The translations under genes were made by a program, and so were the position numbers. This document shows, one piece after another, positions 45,148 through 53,182 of a stretch of DNA of 64,000 nt (position 1 is its first letter; each line of letters begins with the position of its first letter). The notes below the pieces were generated by a model, which saw nothing but the letters and a program-made list of their open reading frames with translations, searched no databases and had not been told where the DNA came from. The stretch covers positions 1 to 64,000 of the forward strand of contig JAEXOO010000014.1 of assembly GCA_023439305.1 (NCBI GenBank), written 5' to 3'. The stretch is from Pseudomonadota bacterium (lineage in GTDB: Bacteria; Pseudomonadota; Gammaproteobacteria; Burkholderiales; Burkholderiaceae_B).

Positions 45148-46137
45148 ATGAATGTTCAAGACAGTTGCTATCGTCAACTTTTCTCTCACCACATCCTGTT
45201 TCAGGCCTTGACTGGCGCCTTGCTGTCCAACAGGCTCTCTCATCGCTGGCGGCTGGATCAGGCGCAATCCGTGTCGTCGGTCTACGTGGGCCCCGATCTG
45301 CAAAATCGTCAGGCCGACCTGATATGGAACATTCCGGCGCGCCATCCTGAACATAAGCCCATTGTCTTGCTGGTCGAACATCAATCCCGACCGGACCCCG
45401 ACATGCCGCTGCGCCTGCTTACGTATACCGTACTGCACTACCAGGCGCTGCAACGCGCCAGCCCCAAATGCACAACAGCCTTGCCTTGGCTATTGCCCGT
45501 CATCCTGTACAGCGGCGAGCGCCCCTGGCCTTTGCCGGTTCGTATTCAGAACCTGATAGACAAAGCCCCGGCCCCGTGGCTGGAACGCCACACCCCAAGG
45601 CAGGATGTTTTGCTGTTTGATCTTAAAAAACAAGTTCTGGCCAACTTGCTGCCGACAGAGAGCCCGCTGATGCTGATTTGCCAGATGGAGCACAACCAGG
45701 GCCTGATCCATCTGGCAGACTTACTGCAAACCGTGCATCGCATCCTGCCGGATGCAAACCTGCAACGTGATCTGGCAAGCTGGATCAACCGTGTGCTTCT
45801 GCCTCGCCATCTTCCTGACCTTGTCTTGCCACGCCTAGACCGTTTACTGGAGATCCGCGCCATGCTTATCGACCACTCCCGTTCGTGGGCTCACCAATGG
45901 CTGGCGCAGGGCCGGCAGCAAGGCATCCAGAAAGGCATACAAGTTGGCCGCCTCCAATCCAGTCGCTTGCTGCTCAGCCGCCAGATGCGCCATAAATTCG
46001 GCCGCCTGTCCCGAATCCACTGGGAGCAGCTTGCACAGGCCGATCTGGCTCAACTGCAAGCATGGAGCATACGGCTGTTGCAGGCGGAGTCGTTAGAGGA
46101 TGTCTTGGCCCCGCCTTGCCCCTTTTCCATTAAGTAA
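45148..46137 (+). CDS. Rpn-family recombination-promoting nuclease / putative transposase
   Basis: This 329-residue protein of the Rpn (Transposase_31, PD-(D/E)XK) family has a catalytic core in the N-terminal third. It reads RQADLIWNI with the metal-binding Asp, then IVLLVEHQSRPDPDMPLRLLTYTVLHYQAL with the E-x-Q motif. The C-terminal half has the usual Gln-rich segment (WLAQGRQQGIQKGIQVGRLQ). Rpn proteins are RecA-independent DNA endonucleases that promote recombination and are often in variable places. Codon use is less GC-biased than in the neighbouring gltBD genes, which suggests acquisition. A hairpin lies upstream and a dense operator array follows. Confidence 0.85.
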   Translation: MNVQDSCYRQLFSHHILFQALTGALLSNRLSHRWRLDQAQSVSSVYVGPDLQNRQADLIWNIPARHPEHKPIVLLVEHQSRPDPDMPLRLLTYTVLHYQALQRASPKCTTALPWLLPVILYSGERPWPLPVRIQNLIDKAPAPWLERHTPRQDVLLFDLKKQVLANLLPTESPLMLICQMEHNQGLIHLADLLQTVHRILPDANLQRDLASWINRVLLPRHLPDLVLPRLDRLLEIRAMLIDHSRSWAHQWLAQGRQQGIQKGIQVGRLQSSRLLLSRQMRHKFGRLSRIHWEQLAQADLAQLQAWSIRLLQAESLEDVLAPPCPFSIK

Positions 46138-46199
46138 GGAATACGGCTTGACGACCAGGTCTTCAAGTTTATGATTTTTCGTTATTTTTTTATCAGACA

Positions 46200-46274
46200 T
46201 AGGGTTTTCCCTAAAAAACGACAAGCCTAGGGCGACCTAGGGTTTACCCTTGATAAGCCCTAGGGAAAACCCTA
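46200..46274 (+). promoter_or_regulatory. Array of TAGGG/CCCTA operators
   Basis: Three 14-bp near-palindromes: TAGGGTTTTCCCTA (46200-46213), TAGGGTTTACCCTT (46238-46251) and TAGGGAAAACCCTA (46261-46274). The third is the exact reverse complement of the first. CCTAGG hexamers also occur at 46226, 46236 and 46260. The second site abuts the -35 and the third fills the spacer of the promoter at 46250-46278, so a bound protein would block polymerase. I do not recognise the cognate regulator. Confidence 0.8.
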
Positions 46275-46278
46275 TAAT
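46250..46278 (+). promoter_or_regulatory. Strong sigma-70 promoter of the orphan small gene
   Basis: TTGATA (46250-46255) and a perfect TATAAT (46273-46278) are separated by 17 bp. Transcription would start near 46285, 36 bp before the start codon. Confidence 0.8.
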
Positions 46279-46320
46279 GAAATCTCTTTCAGTCAGACCT
46301 TCACCTTAAAGGCAAATAAA

Positions 46321-46557
46321 ATGTCTACCATGACCACTTACTCGCACTACATTCACTGGAGTGATGCTGTTGAGCGTGGGGTTATGCAGCATGCCCTGGA
46401 AAACGGTGAATCCGTGTCTATCGTAGCCCTGACCAAGGAAAGCTCGTCGCTGATTTCTCGCGTCGCGCGCAGTGTGTTCGACTACATGGTCAGTGTTACT
46501 CGTGCATTGGACGAAGCCCGCCTCCGCGACGCTCGCATGTCGGCCTGCTACTGGTAA
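46321..46557 (+). CDS. Orphan 78-residue protein under an operator-rich promoter
   Basis: A small protein (begins STMTTYSHYIHWSDAVER, ends LRDARMSACYW) that I do not recognise. It is probably mostly helical and soluble, with no signal peptide, membrane segment or clear HTH. The central part (SVSIVALTKESSSLISRVARSVFDYMVSVTRALDEA) could form a helical pair. Support for it being real comes from its own near-consensus promoter, the operator array over that promoter, an AAAGG sequence about 8 bp before the ATG, and a strong terminator 50 bp after its stop. It lies between an Rpn nuclease and rep. A conditional role such as stress response or a selfish-module component is possible but unproven. Confidence 0.7.
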   Translation: MSTMTTYSHYIHWSDAVERGVMQHALENGESVSIVALTKESSSLISRVARSVFDYMVSVTRALDEARLRDARMSACYW

Positions 46558-46606
46558 TACCCTGCAACATCGCTGTAAACACAAGCAAAACACCGCTTGA
46601 CGTTGA

Positions 46607-46640
46607 AAAGCCTGCTGATTTCAGCAGGCTTTTGTTTTTT
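46607..46640 (+). terminator. Rho-independent terminator of the orphan small gene
   Basis: A 12-bp perfect stem (AAAGCCTGCTGA / TCAGCAGGCTTT) with a TT turn is followed by GTTTTTT. Confidence 0.95.
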
Positions 46641-46698
46641 CTGTCCATGATCTGCGCATGCGCCCCCCGCACAGGCCACTGGCGGCCGATGCCGACCC

Positions 46699-48774
46699 TC
46701 AAACCTTGTTCAGCAAGTTCTTGAGCATATCCAGACGCTGTTTGGGACTCATGGCCGCCTGCGCCGGGTCTTCCTGGGCGGCAGGTTCTTCGATTTTCAT
46801 TTCGTCCACAAAGCGCGAACGTTCACGCACCAGGTTTTCGCGCGCGCGGCGCCGTTTCTTGCACCAGGTCAGGCGCAGGCTGCGCTGGGCCCGCGTAATG
46901 CCCACATACATCAACCGTCGCTCTTCCTGAATGCGTTGCGCCAGGATCTCGGCCTCGCGTTCGGGGGCGATGTCCTCGTCGTCGCGACCGATATGCGGCA
47001 ACAAGCCTTCTTCTACACCCACCAGGAATACGTGAGGATACTCCAGGCCCTTGGATGCGTGCAGGGTAGAGAGCTTGACCGCATCCGGGTCTTCGTCTTC
47101 GCCGCGCTCCAGCATGGTAATCAGGGCTACCCGCTGAACCAGATCGTTCAGGCTGAGCTGATCATCCAAGGCCTTGGACTTGAGCCAGGTCACCAGCTCC
47201 AGCACATTTTCCCAGCGCGTCTGAGCGGGCCGTTCATCGAACATATCGTATAGATAGCGTTCGTAATCGATGGCGCGCAACAATTCGTCCAGCAACTCGC
47301 TGACGGCGGTATCGTGTCCTTCCAGCTCGCTGTCCACCCTGTCGGCGCGCTGCTGAATGCGCTGTATGAACTGGGCAAAGACATGCAAGGGCTCAAGCTG
47401 GCGCTCCGGCAGACGATCCGTGAGCGCAATCTGGAACACAGCGGCAAACAAGGACAGCTTTTGTTCTGCGGCAAATTGCCCCAGCACCTGCAAGGTCGCC
47501 TGCCCGATGCCGCGCTTGGGCGTCGTAGCAGCCCGAATGAAGGCGGGATCGTCGTCATCATTGGCGACCACCCGCAAGTAAGACAGGATATCGCGGACTT
47601 CAGCCTTGTCGAAAAAACTTTGCCCGCCCGAGATCGTGTAGGGAATGCGCAGATTTCGCAACGCCTGCTCGAATACCCGCGCCTGGTGATTGCCACGATA
47701 CAGAATCGCAAAGTCGCGCCATTGCGCCTGACGTTCGAAACGTTCTGCAGACAGACGAATGGCGACCGACTCGGCCTCGGACTGTTCGTCGTCAGCAGCA
47801 CTGACCTGGATGGGTTCGCCATAGCCCAGGTCGGACCAGAGTTTCTTGCCGAACACCACCGGATTATTGCCGATGACATTGTTGGCCGCCTGCAGAATAC
47901 GCTGCACGGAGCGATAGTTCTGCTCCAGCTTGATCACACGCAACGCAGGGTAGTCGGTGGGCAATTGCGCCAGGTTTTCCACAGTGGCACCCCGCCAGGC
48001 ATAAATGGCCTGGTCATCGTCGCCCACGACGGTAAACATGGAGCGCTGACCGCTCAGGCTGCGCACCAGCCGGTACTGGCACAGATTGGTATCCTGATAT
48101 TCGTCCACCAGCAGATACTGCACCCGGTGCTGCCAGCGTTCACGCACCTCGGGGTTTTCTTCCATTAATTGGGCCGGCAGACGAATCAAATCGTCGAAGT
48201 CCACCGACTGGTAGGCAATTAAGGTAGCGGCATAGCTGCGGTAGATCCGGGCCGCTTCGATCTGGCTGGGCGAATTGGCGGCTTGCTCGGCCTCATCCGG
48301 CCCCATCAGGGCGTTTTTCCACAGGGAAATCTCCTGCTGCACGGATTTCAGACGGGCCTTGTCGGTCGTCGCCAGCAATTCCTGGATGATGGCTAGTGCG
48401 TCGTTGGAATCCAGGATGGAGAAACGCGGCTTCAAGCCAACATGATGGGCCTCTTCGCGCAACATGCGCAGGCCCAGCGAATGAAAGGTGCTGACCGTCA
48501 GCCCCCGTAGCAGTTTGGGGTCCACCAGGGCGCGGATGCGCTCGTTCATTTCGCGCGCGGCTTTGTTGGTGAAGGTCAGCGCCACCACCTGCCGGCCGCT
48601 GTAGCCGCATTCGCGCAGCAGATACGCGATTTTTTGCGTGATGACCCGCGTCTTGCCGCTGCCAGCTCCCGCCAGCACCAGGCAAGGCCCATCCATGTAC
48701 AGCACCGCCTGGCGCTGCATGGCGTTCAGATCGGTAGGAACCGTGTGGCCGGGCGTGGGCAAAGGGGTGGTCAT
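46699..48774 (-). CDS. rep: ATP-dependent DNA helicase Rep (UvrD/Rep superfamily)
   Basis: This 691-residue SF1A helicase moves 3'-5' on DNA and helps forks pass obstacles. Motifs in order: Q motif LNAMQRQAVLY, Walker A VLAGAGSGKT (near residue 33), TFTNKAAREM, TVSTFHSLGLRML, Walker B LLVDEYQDTN, VGDDDQAIYAWRGA, LEQNYRSVQRIL, VKLSTLHASKGLEYPHVFLVG and RRLMYVGITRAQ. The pattern and length fit Rep. It begins 3 bp after the priA stop codon, so the two replication-restart genes form an operon. Confidence 0.93.
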   Translation of the reverse strand: MTTPLPTPGHTVPTDLNAMQRQAVLYMDGPCLVLAGAGSGKTRVITQKIAYLLRECGYSGRQVVALTFTNKAAREMNERIRALVDPKLLRGLTVSTFHSLGLRMLREEAHHVGLKPRFSILDSNDALAIIQELLATTDKARLKSVQQEISLWKNALMGPDEAEQAANSPSQIEAARIYRSYAATLIAYQSVDFDDLIRLPAQLMEENPEVRERWQHRVQYLLVDEYQDTNLCQYRLVRSLSGQRSMFTVVGDDDQAIYAWRGATVENLAQLPTDYPALRVIKLEQNYRSVQRILQAANNVIGNNPVVFGKKLWSDLGYGEPIQVSAADDEQSEAESVAIRLSAERFERQAQWRDFAILYRGNHQARVFEQALRNLRIPYTISGGQSFFDKAEVRDILSYLRVVANDDDDPAFIRAATTPKRGIGQATLQVLGQFAAEQKLSLFAAVFQIALTDRLPERQLEPLHVFAQFIQRIQQRADRVDSELEGHDTAVSELLDELLRAIDYERYLYDMFDERPAQTRWENVLELVTWLKSKALDDQLSLNDLVQRVALITMLERGEDEDPDAVKLSTLHASKGLEYPHVFLVGVEEGLLPHIGRDDEDIAPEREAEILAQRIQEERRLMYVGITRAQRSLRLTWCKKRRRARENLVRERSRFVDEMKIEEPAAQEDPAQAAMSPKQRLDMLKNLLNKV

Positions 48775-48777
48775 GGC

Positions 48778-50880
48778 TTAGATTTCGAGAGGATCGACTT
48801 CGATGGTAATGCGGACTTTCTGCTGTCGCGCCAGTTCGGCGACCTGGGGCGCCCAATAGCGCACAAAGGCCTGCAGGGCGGGACGATGCACGCTTTCCAG
48901 AAGTAGCTGGGCGCGCTCCACACGAGCGACCCGCACCACGCGCAGAGGTACAGGATCATACAGGAAGACCTGATCCGAACCGGGATAATCCTGGGGTCGC
49001 TCTTCGGGCAGGCGCCGCGCCTGCGTCAGCAGGCGTATGGCATCAGCCAGTTGCGCCGCCTCGGCGGACAACAGCACCTGATAGGCATAGGGCGGCAGTC
49101 CCACTGATTCTCGTTCGGCCAGGGCCGCCTGGGCAAAGCCCAGGTAGTCGTGGCGCACCAGGCTCTGGTAGACCGCCTGTTCGGGATATCCGGTCTGAAT
49201 GATGACGTCCGCCCCTTCCGTGTGCCGGCCAGCCCGCCCCGCCACCTGCATCATTTGAGCGAACAGGCGTTCCGGAGCGCGAAAATCCTGGGCAAACAGC
49301 GTGGCGTCGGCATTGAGCACGCCCACGACACTAAGGCGGGTGAAGTCGTGCCCCTTGGCGACCATCTGCGTGCCGACCATGATGTCGACCTCGCCGGCGT
49401 GCACCTGCTCGAACAGATGCTGGGCGCTGCCTTTCAGACGCGTACTGTCGGCGTCGATTCGGGTGATGCGTGCGGTGGGAAATTGTTCACCCAGGAATTC
49501 TTCGATACGCTGGGTGCCGCGCCCCATGGGCTGCAGGTCCTGATCGCCGCAATCCGGACAGGCGCGCGGAACAGGGGCCTGATACCCGCAATGATGGCAC
49601 TGGAGGTTGTGGCGGAACCCCGATTGCCGATGCAAGACCGTATACACGGTACAGCGCGGACACTGTGACAGCCAGCCGCAAGACGCGCAATGCAGCACGG
49701 GCGCGTAGCCGCGCCGGTTGATAAACACCAGGGACTGCTCGCCCCGCTCCAGGCAAGCCTCCAGCGCATCCAGGAGTTGCGGCGAAAAACCCGACTCCAG
49801 TCGTAGATGGCGTGTGTCCACCAGCCGCACCCGCGGCAGCGACACAGCCCGAGCGCGGTTGGGCAGGCTCAGCAAGCGATAGCGACCTTGCCGGGCATGG
49901 TTCCAGCTTTCCAGCGAGGGCGTGGCCGAACCGAGCACCACAGGAATTTTCAGGTCGTGGCCGCGCCAGACGGCCAGATCGCGCGCCGAGTAGCGCAAGC
50001 CGTCTTGCTGCTTATAGGACGTGTCGTGCTCTTCGTCGACGATGATCAGCCCCAGCTCGGGCATAGGCGTAAATATGGATAGGCGCGTACCCAGAAGAAT
50101 ACGGGCCTGCCCGCCGGCCACTCGCAGCCAGGAACGCAAGCGGTCTCCCTCGGACAGACCACTGTGCAGCACAGCCAATACGTCGCCCGGCAGAATACGG
50201 GCCAGACGGACGCGCAGCACCTGCTCGAACTGCGGCGTCAGATTGATTTCCGGCACCATGAACAACACCTGGCGACCTGCCGCCAGCATTTGTTCCAGCA
50301 CGCGCATATAGACTTCCGTCTTGCCGCTGCCTGTGACGCCGTGCAGCAGCACGCATCCCCCTTCGCGCGCTTCCAGAATGCCGTCCACAGCGGCCTGCTG
50401 CTCGTGATTCAAGACCGGAAGCAGATCCGGGTTCACGGGATCAACCTGACGCGGCTTGCGCTTGGCCATGCGTAACACCGGACCGCCGGCAGACCGCTTG
50501 CCCAAATAGGCGGAAGGCTTGCGCAGAGGCCCCGGCAAGGACGGCATCATGACCTCGCCTAAAGGGCGATGGTAATAAGCAGCGGCAAAGCGCGCCATAC
50601 GCAGCCAGTCGGCAGGAAAGGGCGCCAGATCGTCCAGCAACTGCTCGATGGGCTTGACCTGCTCCGGCGGATAGGAAGGCTGCTCCGGCAAGGCGACCAC
50701 CACACCTATCATCTGCCGGCGCCCAAAGGTCACGATGACACGCTGGCCAACCTGCACCGGAACGTCGTGCCGATAATCGAAGACGCCATCCAGAGGGACA
50801 TCCAGGGCCACATGCAGCCAGTACGGTCCCTGAGCGGCTTCACAATCCAGGGTGGAGGTGGCGGCGGAGTCGGCAGTCAT
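48778..50880 (-). CDS. priA: Primosomal protein N' (PriA helicase)
   Basis: This 700-residue replication-restart helicase has an N-terminal DNA-binding domain (LDVPLDGVFDYRHDVPVQVGQRV-VTFGRRQMIGVV). The SF2 helicase core has Walker A LLHGVTGSGKTEVY and the DEEH box (IIVDEEHDTSYKQ). Eight zinc-binding cysteines lie in CASCGWLSQCPRC and CHHCGYQAPVPRACPDCG. The ATG at 50880 is followed by a slightly longer N terminus than usual. It lies downstream of hemE with a 281-bp AT-rich gap that holds a DnaA box. rep follows after 3 bp. Confidence 0.95.
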   Translation of the reverse strand: MTADSAATSTLDCEAAQGPYWLHVALDVPLDGVFDYRHDVPVQVGQRVIVTFGRRQMIGVVVALPEQPSYPPEQVKPIEQLLDDLAPFPADWLRMARFAAAYYHRPLGEVMMPSLPGPLRKPSAYLGKRSAGGPVLRMAKRKPRQVDPVNPDLLPVLNHEQQAAVDGILEAREGGCVLLHGVTGSGKTEVYMRVLEQMLAAGRQVLFMVPEINLTPQFEQVLRVRLARILPGDVLAVLHSGLSEGDRLRSWLRVAGGQARILLGTRLSIFTPMPELGLIIVDEEHDTSYKQQDGLRYSARDLAVWRGHDLKIPVVLGSATPSLESWNHARQGRYRLLSLPNRARAVSLPRVRLVDTRHLRLESGFSPQLLDALEACLERGEQSLVFINRRGYAPVLHCASCGWLSQCPRCTVYTVLHRQSGFRHNLQCHHCGYQAPVPRACPDCGDQDLQPMGRGTQRIEEFLGEQFPTARITRIDADSTRLKGSAQHLFEQVHAGEVDIMVGTQMVAKGHDFTRLSVVGVLNADATLFAQDFRAPERLFAQMMQVAGRAGRHTEGADVIIQTGYPEQAVYQSLVRHDYLGFAQAALAERESVGLPPYAYQVLLSAEAAQLADAIRLLTQARRLPEERPQDYPGSDQVFLYDPVPLRVVRVARVERAQLLLESVHRPALQAFVRYWAPQVAELARQQKVRITIEVDPLEI

Positions 50881-50942
50881 TGGATGAGCCTGAAAGATAG
50901 GAGAAAAGGCTGGAAGCCTGATAACTCAAGGCTTTACAGATC

Positions 50943-50951
50943 TGTGGATAA
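50943..50951. promoter_or_regulatory. Perfect DnaA box upstream of priA
   Basis: TGTGGATAA is the exact reverse complement of the DnaA consensus TTATCCACA. It lies 63 bp before the priA start, inside the AT-rich gap 50881-51161. A chance match is possible, since only one box was seen. Confidence 0.5.
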
Positions 50952-51128
50952 CTTTGGGGAAAATAGGTTGAATAGAATGGGAAAAGATGCAAGCACAGAT
51001 ACAATTTAATTGCAGAAACTCTTTCTTTTTAATAAATCAGTTAAATATCAAAAGCTTACCGGCTAATATTGAAATTGAATCTACAAAACAGAAGTGTCGC
51101 ACCTGAGCCACACGATGTGTATAACCTT

Positions 51129-51154
51129 GGCGCGCTCCCGGCCGGAAGCGCGCC
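51129..51154 (-). terminator. GC-rich inverted repeat downstream of hemE
   Basis: An inverted repeat with arms GGCGCGCT and AGCGCGCC and a self-complementary CCGGCCGG centre lies 8 bp past the hemE stop. No T-run follows, so terminator activity is uncertain. Confidence 0.4.
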
Positions 51155-51161
51155 TCGCCCC

Positions 51162-52238
51162 TTAACCGCCGTGGAAACGGCGGCTGTAGGAATGAACCTC
51201 GTCAACCAGGATGCCCACCGCGTCCGGATCGGTGAAACGGGAAATGCCATGGCCAAAGTTGAATACATGCCCCCCCTGCCCCACCTGGCCGAAATCGTCC
51301 AGAACACGACGGGCTTCCGTGCGTATGGCCGTTTCGCCGCCAAACATGGTCATGGGGTCCAGGTTGCCCTGGAAGGCGACCTGGTCCTGCAAGCGCGCGC
51401 GAGCGCGAGTCAGGTTGACGGTCCAGTCCACACCCACGGCATCGGCGCCGCAAGTGATGATGTCTTCCAGCCATTGGCCGCCGCCCTTGGTGAACACGAT
51501 GACGGGCACACGGCGGCCATCGTGATCGCGGATCAAGCCGTCCACAACCTGCCGGGTGTACTGCAGAGAGAATTGCTGGAACAGGGAGTCGGACAATACG
51601 CCGCCCCAGCTATCGAACAGCATGACCGCCTGGGCGCCGGCGCGAATCTGGGCATTCAGGTATTGCTGCGTAGTGCGTGCATTGATCTCCAGCATGCGAT
51701 GCATAAGATCCGGGCGCTGATACAGCATGCTCTTGACCAGGCGATAGTCGTCCGAGCCCTGGCCTTCAACCATGTAGCAGGCGATGGTCCAGGGACTGCC
51801 GGCAAAACCGATGAGCGGCACCTTGCCATCCAGTTCCTTGCGGATCAGGGAGACAGCGTCGAACACGTACTGCAGCTTGCCCATGTCGGGCACTTCCAGC
51901 GCCTGCACATCCGCTTCGGTGCGCACGGGGCGCGCAAAGCGCGGGCCTTCGCCGGCCACGAAATCCAGGCCCAGGCCCATGGCGTCGGGAATGGTCAGGA
52001 TGTCGGAGAACAGGATGGCGGCGTCCAGATCGAAACGACGCAGTGGCTGCAAGGTGACTTCGCAGGCGTAGTCAGGGTTCTGGGCCAGTCCCATGAAGGA
52101 GCCGGCCTGGGCGCGCGTCGCGTTGTATTCAGGCAGATAGCGGCCCGCCTGGCGCATCAGCCAGATGGGCGTGTAGGGGACTGGTTCACGCAACAGCGAA
52201 CGCAGCAGGACATCGTTTTTCAATTGAGGTAAAGACAC
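51162..52238 (-). CDS. hemE: Uroporphyrinogen decarboxylase
   Basis: This 358-residue cytosolic enzyme decarboxylates uroporphyrinogen III to coproporphyrinogen III in haem synthesis. The diagnostic N-terminal block PIWLMRQAGRYLPEYNATRA, the catalytic Asp in AAILFSDILTIPDAMGLGL, GFAGSPWTIACYMVEG and the C-terminal FNFGHGISRFTDPD are intact. It is the last gene of the aau-locus order described in Alcaligenes faecalis, 31 bp after orf-4. Confidence 0.96.
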   Translation of the reverse strand: MSLPQLKNDVLLRSLLREPVPYTPIWLMRQAGRYLPEYNATRAQAGSFMGLAQNPDYACEVTLQPLRRFDLDAAILFSDILTIPDAMGLGLDFVAGEGPRFARPVRTEADVQALEVPDMGKLQYVFDAVSLIRKELDGKVPLIGFAGSPWTIACYMVEGQGSDDYRLVKSMLYQRPDLMHRMLEINARTTQQYLNAQIRAGAQAVMLFDSWGGVLSDSLFQQFSLQYTRQVVDGLIRDHDGRRVPVIVFTKGGGQWLEDIITCGADAVGVDWTVNLTRARARLQDQVAFQGNLDPMTMFGGETAIRTEARRVLDDFGQVGQGGHVFNFGHGISRFTDPDAVGILVDEVHSYSRRFHGG

Positions 52239-52269
52239 GGCAATCCCTATTCAAAAATGCCTGTTGATT

Positions 52270-53070
52270 TTAACCATCGTGTTCTTCGTTTGGGTTTGAC
52301 GCGGATCGAAAGCGCGATGCATCGATGTGGTGCTTGCGCATCAGTGCCCAGAAAGCACGCCGGTGCTTTTGTGCAGAACGGGCCGCCATGGCGATATTGC
52401 CGCTGTGGCGATCCAGAGCGGCATGGATATAAGCCTGCTCGAAGCGGGCGACGATACGCCCCTTGGCTTCCTTGAAGGATTCCTGGCTGCACGCATAGCG
52501 CGACGCCACGGCCGCCGCATAGGCGTCCAGGGTAGTGCCTTCCTGCTGCAATATGGTTTGCGTCAGGTGCTGCTCGGTCGGGCCAGGGTGCAGGACCAGA
52601 TCCTGGCAATCCTGCACCCTATAGTGTATCCGACCCGGCAAGGTCGGTTCAGCGATACCGGGCGTACCGTTGTGCAGGCGGTACCGGTTGATGCGGGCGC
52701 GAAGATCGTCCAGGCACAGGGGTTCCCGCACGTAATCGGCCAGCCCCAACTGCAGCAAGTCTGTCAGCGCCGCTGCACGTAAACGACGCACCAGACCAAA
52801 AACGGGAATGGGCAGACAGCCCTGAACAGCCGACAAGGCTCGGCGGGTGCTGACCAGCGTGGCTTCTTCGATGGGGATAAGGCAGGCATCAAAGCGCAGC
52901 AGCAAAGCGCTGGATCGACGCAAAAACAGGTAGTCCTGATCGGGATGGGGGGCTGGGGGGGACTGCATGGCATGCAGGTGGAGTCGGTCGCTAGAAGGGG
53001 CGGCCGCCAGCAGATCTCTGGCCCAGTCGGAATGAGAATGGAGCAGGACACAATCCAGATGATGACGCAT
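52270..53070 (-). CDS. Orf-4 of the aau locus: receiver-like protein with Fis-type C terminus
   Basis: This 266-residue protein is equivalent in position to orf-4 of the A. faecalis aau region, for which no function is known. The N-terminal half (about residues 5-130) alternates strands and helices in the style of a receiver-like domain (CVLLHSHSDWARDLL, DACLIPIEEATLVSTRRAL, FGLVRRLRAAALTDLLQLGLADYVREPL) but has no clear phospho-acceptor Asp. The C-terminal 60 residues (FEQAYIHAALDRHSGNIAMAARSAQKHRRAFWALMRKHHID) resemble the Fis/NtrC-type DNA-binding helix-turn-helix. A transcriptional role is inferred. It lies between the AraC-type orf-3 and hemE. Confidence 0.75.
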   Translation of the reverse strand: MRHHLDCVLLHSHSDWARDLLAAAPSSDRLHLHAMQSPPAPHPDQDYLFLRRSSALLLRFDACLIPIEEATLVSTRRALSAVQGCLPIPVFGLVRRLRAAALTDLLQLGLADYVREPLCLDDLRARINRYRLHNGTPGIAEPTLPGRIHYRVQDCQDLVLHPGPTEQHLTQTILQQEGTTLDAYAAAVASRYACSQESFKEAKGRIVARFEQAYIHAALDRHSGNIAMAARSAQKHRRAFWALMRKHHIDASRFRSASNPNEEHDG

Positions 53071-53182
53071 GGGGCATTCCTTGAGACGGCGGGCGGGCCA
53101 CGCCGGCCACCCGATTCATGCCGTCTAGGATAAGGAGAGCTGACACCCTGATATAGTCGGAGTTCTGACTACGTATCTTTAC

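Noticed and set aside
46306..46593. 95-codon minus-strand frame over the orphan gene
   Set aside because: The plus-strand frame has a promoter, ribosome site and terminator in the right order; the minus frame has none.
50943..50951. Chromosomal replication origin
   Set aside because: Only one DnaA box was seen and no dnaA, dnaN, rpmH or parAB genes are nearby.
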